Source: Methanoregula sp. (lineage in GTDB: Archaea; Halobacteriota; Methanomicrobia; Methanomicrobiales; Methanospirillaceae). From it: 8,007 nucleotides of DNA. Each line of letters opens with the position of its first letter. The stretch's first letter is position 1. Made by a program: the position numbers and the translations under genes. Positions 7,164-8,007 of this stretch are shown piece after piece. The DNA is taken from contig JAURZP010000567.1 of the NCBI GenBank assembly GCA_030653335.1, positions 1 through 8,007 on the forward strand, given 5' to 3'. The notes beneath the pieces are model-generated. The model worked only from the letters and a program-made list of their open reading frames with translations. It was not told where the DNA came from and did not search any database.

Positions 7164-7218
7164 GAGCCCAATTTGCACCTAATAATGCAAAACGGGGCTC
7201 ATTCTAAAGTTTTTAGAA
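7163..7218 (+). repeat. Two adjacent inverted repeats (hairpins)
   Basis: TGAGCCC at 7163-7169 pairs with GGGCTCA at 7195-7201; inside it TTTGCA at 7172-7177 pairs with TGCAAA at 7186-7191 around an 8-base loop. Directly after, TTCTAAA at 7202-7208 pairs with TTTAGAA at 7212-7218 around three bases. TTTGCACCT at 7172-7180 also repeats the bases at 7096-7104. The pair follows the T6 tract and may belong to the same RNA if termination is incomplete. Function is unknown. Confidence 0.5.
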
Positions 7219-7356
7219 ATGGGTGTGCCGGAATTCGGTGAATTTGAGCGGAAATTGGTACCCCTGCTCCTTCACGGATTGGAGTTCTACGACGGAGAAG
7301 TGAGATCTGTGGAGTGCAGGTCTCCTGTGGTCCCGGGCCGGAATGATCGATGCTAA
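7219..7356 (+). CDS. Doubtful 45-residue ORF in the thiI-tRNA spacer
   Basis: An ATG at 7219 opens 45 codons ending in TAA at 7354-7356. The product starts MGVPEFGEFERKLVPLLL, continues HGLEFYDGEVRSVECRS and ends in NDRC. It is more protein-like than the other spacer frames, with a hydrophobic LVPLLL core and about 60% G or C at third positions. Against it, there is no ribosome binding site, the AT hairpin at 7202-7218 abuts the start, and no TATA box stands at leaderless distance. I do not recognise it. It may be a small orphan gene, a remnant or chance. Confidence 0.2.
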   Translation: MGVPEFGEFERKLVPLLLHGLEFYDGEVRSVECRSPVVPGRNDRC

Positions 7357-7446
7357 AAACAAGGGTTCTTTTTCCGTAGACTCCATGTTTTCGTCAATCC
7401 TTTTTGATCCCCAAAGATCTCTAAAAAAATCGCCGATTCCAAAACC

Positions 7447-7454
7447 TATAAATA
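7447..7454 (+). promoter_or_regulatory. TATA box of the tRNA-Cys-pscS unit
   Basis: TATAAATA preceded by CCAAAACC is a good archaeal promoter core. Initiation about 25 bases downstream of its centre would be near 7475-7480, leaving a leader of roughly 25-30 bases before the first tRNA at 7505. No other good promoter is seen before the second tRNA or pscS copy 2, so this one may drive all three. Confidence 0.65.
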
Positions 7455-7495
7455 TTCACAATTGTTATTATTATGAGGAGGTTCACAATCGTGAA
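7455..7495 (+). promoter_or_regulatory. Two related 14-base operator-like sites around the start of transcription
   Basis: TTCACAATTGTTAT at 7455-7468 directly abuts the TATA box, and TTCACAATCGTGAA at 7482-7495 lies at the expected start site. They share 11 of 14 bases, with starts 27 bases apart. The second is a near palindrome, with 6-bp arms GTTCAC/GTGAAC at 7481-7486 and 7491-7496; the first has the symmetric core ACAATTGT at 7458-7465. Position and symmetry fit a dimeric repressor that would block the tRNA-Cys-pscS promoter. The second could instead act as an RNA hairpin in the tRNA leader. The regulator is not in the window. Confidence 0.5.
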
Positions 7496-7504
7496 CAAAA
7501 CAAT

Positions 7505-7575
7505 GCCAGAGTGGCGGAAAGGCTACGCAGCTGACTGCAGATCAGCATAACCCGGTTCGATTCCGGGCTCTGGCT
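7505..7575 (+). tRNA. tRNA-Cys(GCA), first copy
   Basis: A complete cloverleaf of 71 bases. The acceptor stem GCCAGAG (7505-7511) pairs perfectly with CTCTGGC (7568-7574). The D stem is GCG/CGC with GG in its loop. The anticodon stem GCTGA/TCAGC (7530-7534, 7542-7546) holds the loop CTGCAGA with GCA at 7537-7539 and G37. The T stem CCCGG/CCGGG holds TTCGATT. The discriminator is U (7575), an identity element of tRNA-Cys, and U8 is 7512. CCA is not encoded, as in many archaeal tRNAs. TTTT at 7575-7578 could stop some transcripts. Confidence 0.97.
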
Positions 7576-7597
7576 TTTATCAGCATTCAATAATTCT

Positions 7598-7609
7598 GGT
7601 GAAAAAAAA
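7598..7609 (+). other. Orphan GGTGA-A7 motif between the tRNAs, like the pscS copy 2 ribosome binding site
   Basis: GGTGAAAAAAAA at 7598-7609 lies 22 bases after the first tRNA but leads to no ATG at usual distance. Almost the same string, GGTGAAAAAACC, forms the pscS copy 2 leader at 7705-7716 just after the second tRNA. The spacer from 7576 to 7631 holds nothing else of note. It may be a relic of an older tRNA-Cys-pscS junction; chance cannot be excluded. Confidence 0.35.
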
Positions 7610-7631
7610 CTCGCTGCAAATCTTAAAAAAT

Positions 7632-7703
7632 GCCCAGGTGGCGGAGTGGCCACGCGGTTGACTGCAGATCAGCTACACCCCGGTTCAAATCCGGGCCTTG
7701 GCT
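7632..7703 (+). tRNA. tRNA-Cys(GCA), second copy, with C4-U69 acceptor mismatch
   Basis: A cloverleaf of 72 bases. The acceptor arms GCCCAGG (7632-7638) and CCTTGGC (7696-7702) pair except at C4 (7635) against U69 (7699); the first copy has A4-U69 there. The D stem is GCG/CGC with GG in the loop. The anticodon stem GTTGA/TCAGC has one U-G pair, and the loop CTGCAGA gives GCA at 7664-7666 with G37. The T stem CCCGG/CCGGG holds TTCAAAT. U73 is 7703, U8 is 7639 and CCA is not encoded. It ends 13 bases before the pscS copy 2 ATG. It is probably functional, but the mismatch makes a less stable or specialised tRNA possible. Confidence 0.94.
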
Positions 7704-7704
7704 T

Positions 7705-7709
7705 GGTGA
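7705..7709 (+). promoter_or_regulatory. Ribosome binding site of pscS copy 2, squeezed against the tRNA 3' end
   Basis: GGTGA, complementary to the archaeal 16S end, sits 7 bases before the ATG at 7717 and one base after the tRNA discriminator U73. There is no room for a separate promoter, so the mRNA must start within or upstream of the tRNA. Processing at the tRNA 3' end would leave an mRNA starting almost on this site. It fixes the start at 7717 rather than the in-frame ATG at 7630. Confidence 0.8.
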
Positions 7710-7716
7710 AAAAACC

Positions 7717-8007
7717 ATGAGTATCAGAATCCAGAAAACATTCGAAGCGCTCTTTACGCTTGAAGAGATCCGGGGGATCTTCCGCGAATCCTTACCTACC
7801 GGTCTGGATGCAGAAGAGGACGCCACGTTCCGGCAGCGGATCGCCGACCTCAAAGCCATTGTCGCGGATCTCGAAGCCGGGACCGGTGCCCCAAAGGTGA
7901 CAAAGATTGCCGGCACCATCGATGTCCGCACCCGCGAAGAGGAATCGATCAATATCCAGCCAATCCAGGCCGCAGGGAGACTGACAACCGAAGCGAGGAA
8001 AGCCCTC
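7717..8007 (+). CDS. pscS: O-phosphoseryl-tRNA:Cys-tRNA synthase (SepCysS), copy 2, 5' part only
   Basis: Only the first 97 codons are in the window, and the gene runs off the right edge. The protein start MSIRIQKTFEALFTLEEIRG is identical to copy 1, and only four of the 97 residues differ (I28T, P32A, A37T, I49V in copy 1 numbering). These residues cover the N-terminal extension related to SepCysE and the start of the PLP domain; the catalytic CxxC and lysine lie beyond the edge. Thirteen bases separate it from the second tRNA-Cys, so it should share that transcript. Most base changes against copy 1 are silent, which suggests both copies are under selection. Whether copy 2 is full length cannot be seen. 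Confidence 0.93.
   Translation, partial: MSIRIQKTFEALFTLEEIRGIFRESLPTGLDAEEDATFRQRIADLKAIVADLEAGTGAPKVTKIAGTIDVRTREEESINIQPIQAAGRLTTEARKAL
7718..8007 (+). repeat. Direct repeat, right arm (5' part of pscS copy 2)
   Basis: Counterpart of bases 1-290 in the same orientation, offset by 7717 bases. Homologous recombination between the arms could delete or duplicate the intervening metY-thiI operon and tRNA-Cys genes. The match is cut by the window end. Confidence 0.95.

Noticed and set aside
6921..7241. 106-codon TTG-started ORF in the spacer
   Set aside because: No recognisable family, no ribosome site, a rare start codon, and it crosses all the hairpins of the candidate RNA.
6870..7440. CRISPR array or box C/D guide RNA
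   Set aside because: No regularly spaced repeats, and no RTGATGA box was found in the spacer.
7343..7534. 63-codon ORF before and into the first tRNA
   Set aside because: It runs through the TATA box, the operator-like sites and part of the tRNA, and its composition is not protein-like.
7630..8007. pscS copy 2 starting at an in-frame ATG at 7630, through the second tRNA
   Set aside because: The frame is open, but the 29 extra codons are the tRNA itself; GGTGA at 7705 and the match to copy 1 fix the start at 7717.
1..8007. Mobile element or integrated island bounded by direct repeats
   Set aside because: The repeats are coding parts of pscS paralogues; there is no transposase, integrase or terminal inverted repeat, and the genes between are core metabolism.

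Overview
The window comes from a methanogenic euryarchaeon, most likely Methanomicrobiales and Methanoregula-like. The grounds are two copies of Sep-tRNA:Cys-tRNA synthase (the methanogen indirect route to Cys-tRNA), the methanogen-restricted families DUF1890 and DUF1894 side by side, a homoserine O-acetyltransferase fused to CBS domains, archaeal TATA boxes, GGTGA-type ribosome binding sites, and tRNAs without an encoded CCA. The genus is my inference from gene content; no search was possible. Every gene reads on the + strand.

Layout. Bases 1-1364 are the first pscS copy, which lacks only the A of its ATG. A 154-base spacer follows, with an A10 tract and a 15-base direct repeat. From 1519 to 6808 runs a tightly packed operon: metY (O-acetylhomoserine sulfhydrylase), a possible 27-codon ORF whose ends overlap both neighbours, metX-CBS, a free-standing ThrRS-type editing domain with a Cys-rich tail, DUF1890, DUF1894 and thiI. 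A T7 tract closes it. Bases 6809-7440 hold no convincing gene. They do contain a TATA box, a chain of hairpins led by a perfect 12-bp stem, and a hairpin plus T6, which together outline a candidate structured RNA. From 7447 a second unit begins: a TATA box, a pair of related 14-base operator-like sites, two tRNA-Cys(GCA) genes, and 13 bases later the start of a second pscS copy, cut by the window end.

The theme is sulfur entering tRNA and amino acids. MetX and MetY make homocysteine from homoserine, acetyl-CoA and sulfide. PscS turns Sep-tRNA-Cys into Cys-tRNA-Cys. ThiI makes 4-thiouridine at U8, which both tRNA-Cys genes carry. DUF1890, DUF1894 and the editing-domain protein have no settled role and sit inside this set.

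The most notable features are the tRNA-Cys-tRNA-Cys-pscS unit, in which the substrate RNA and its modifying enzyme appear to share a transcript, and the pscS duplication. The two copies bracket about 7.7 kb; their first 79 compared bases are identical and the next 211 are about 88% identical, which suggests gene conversion.
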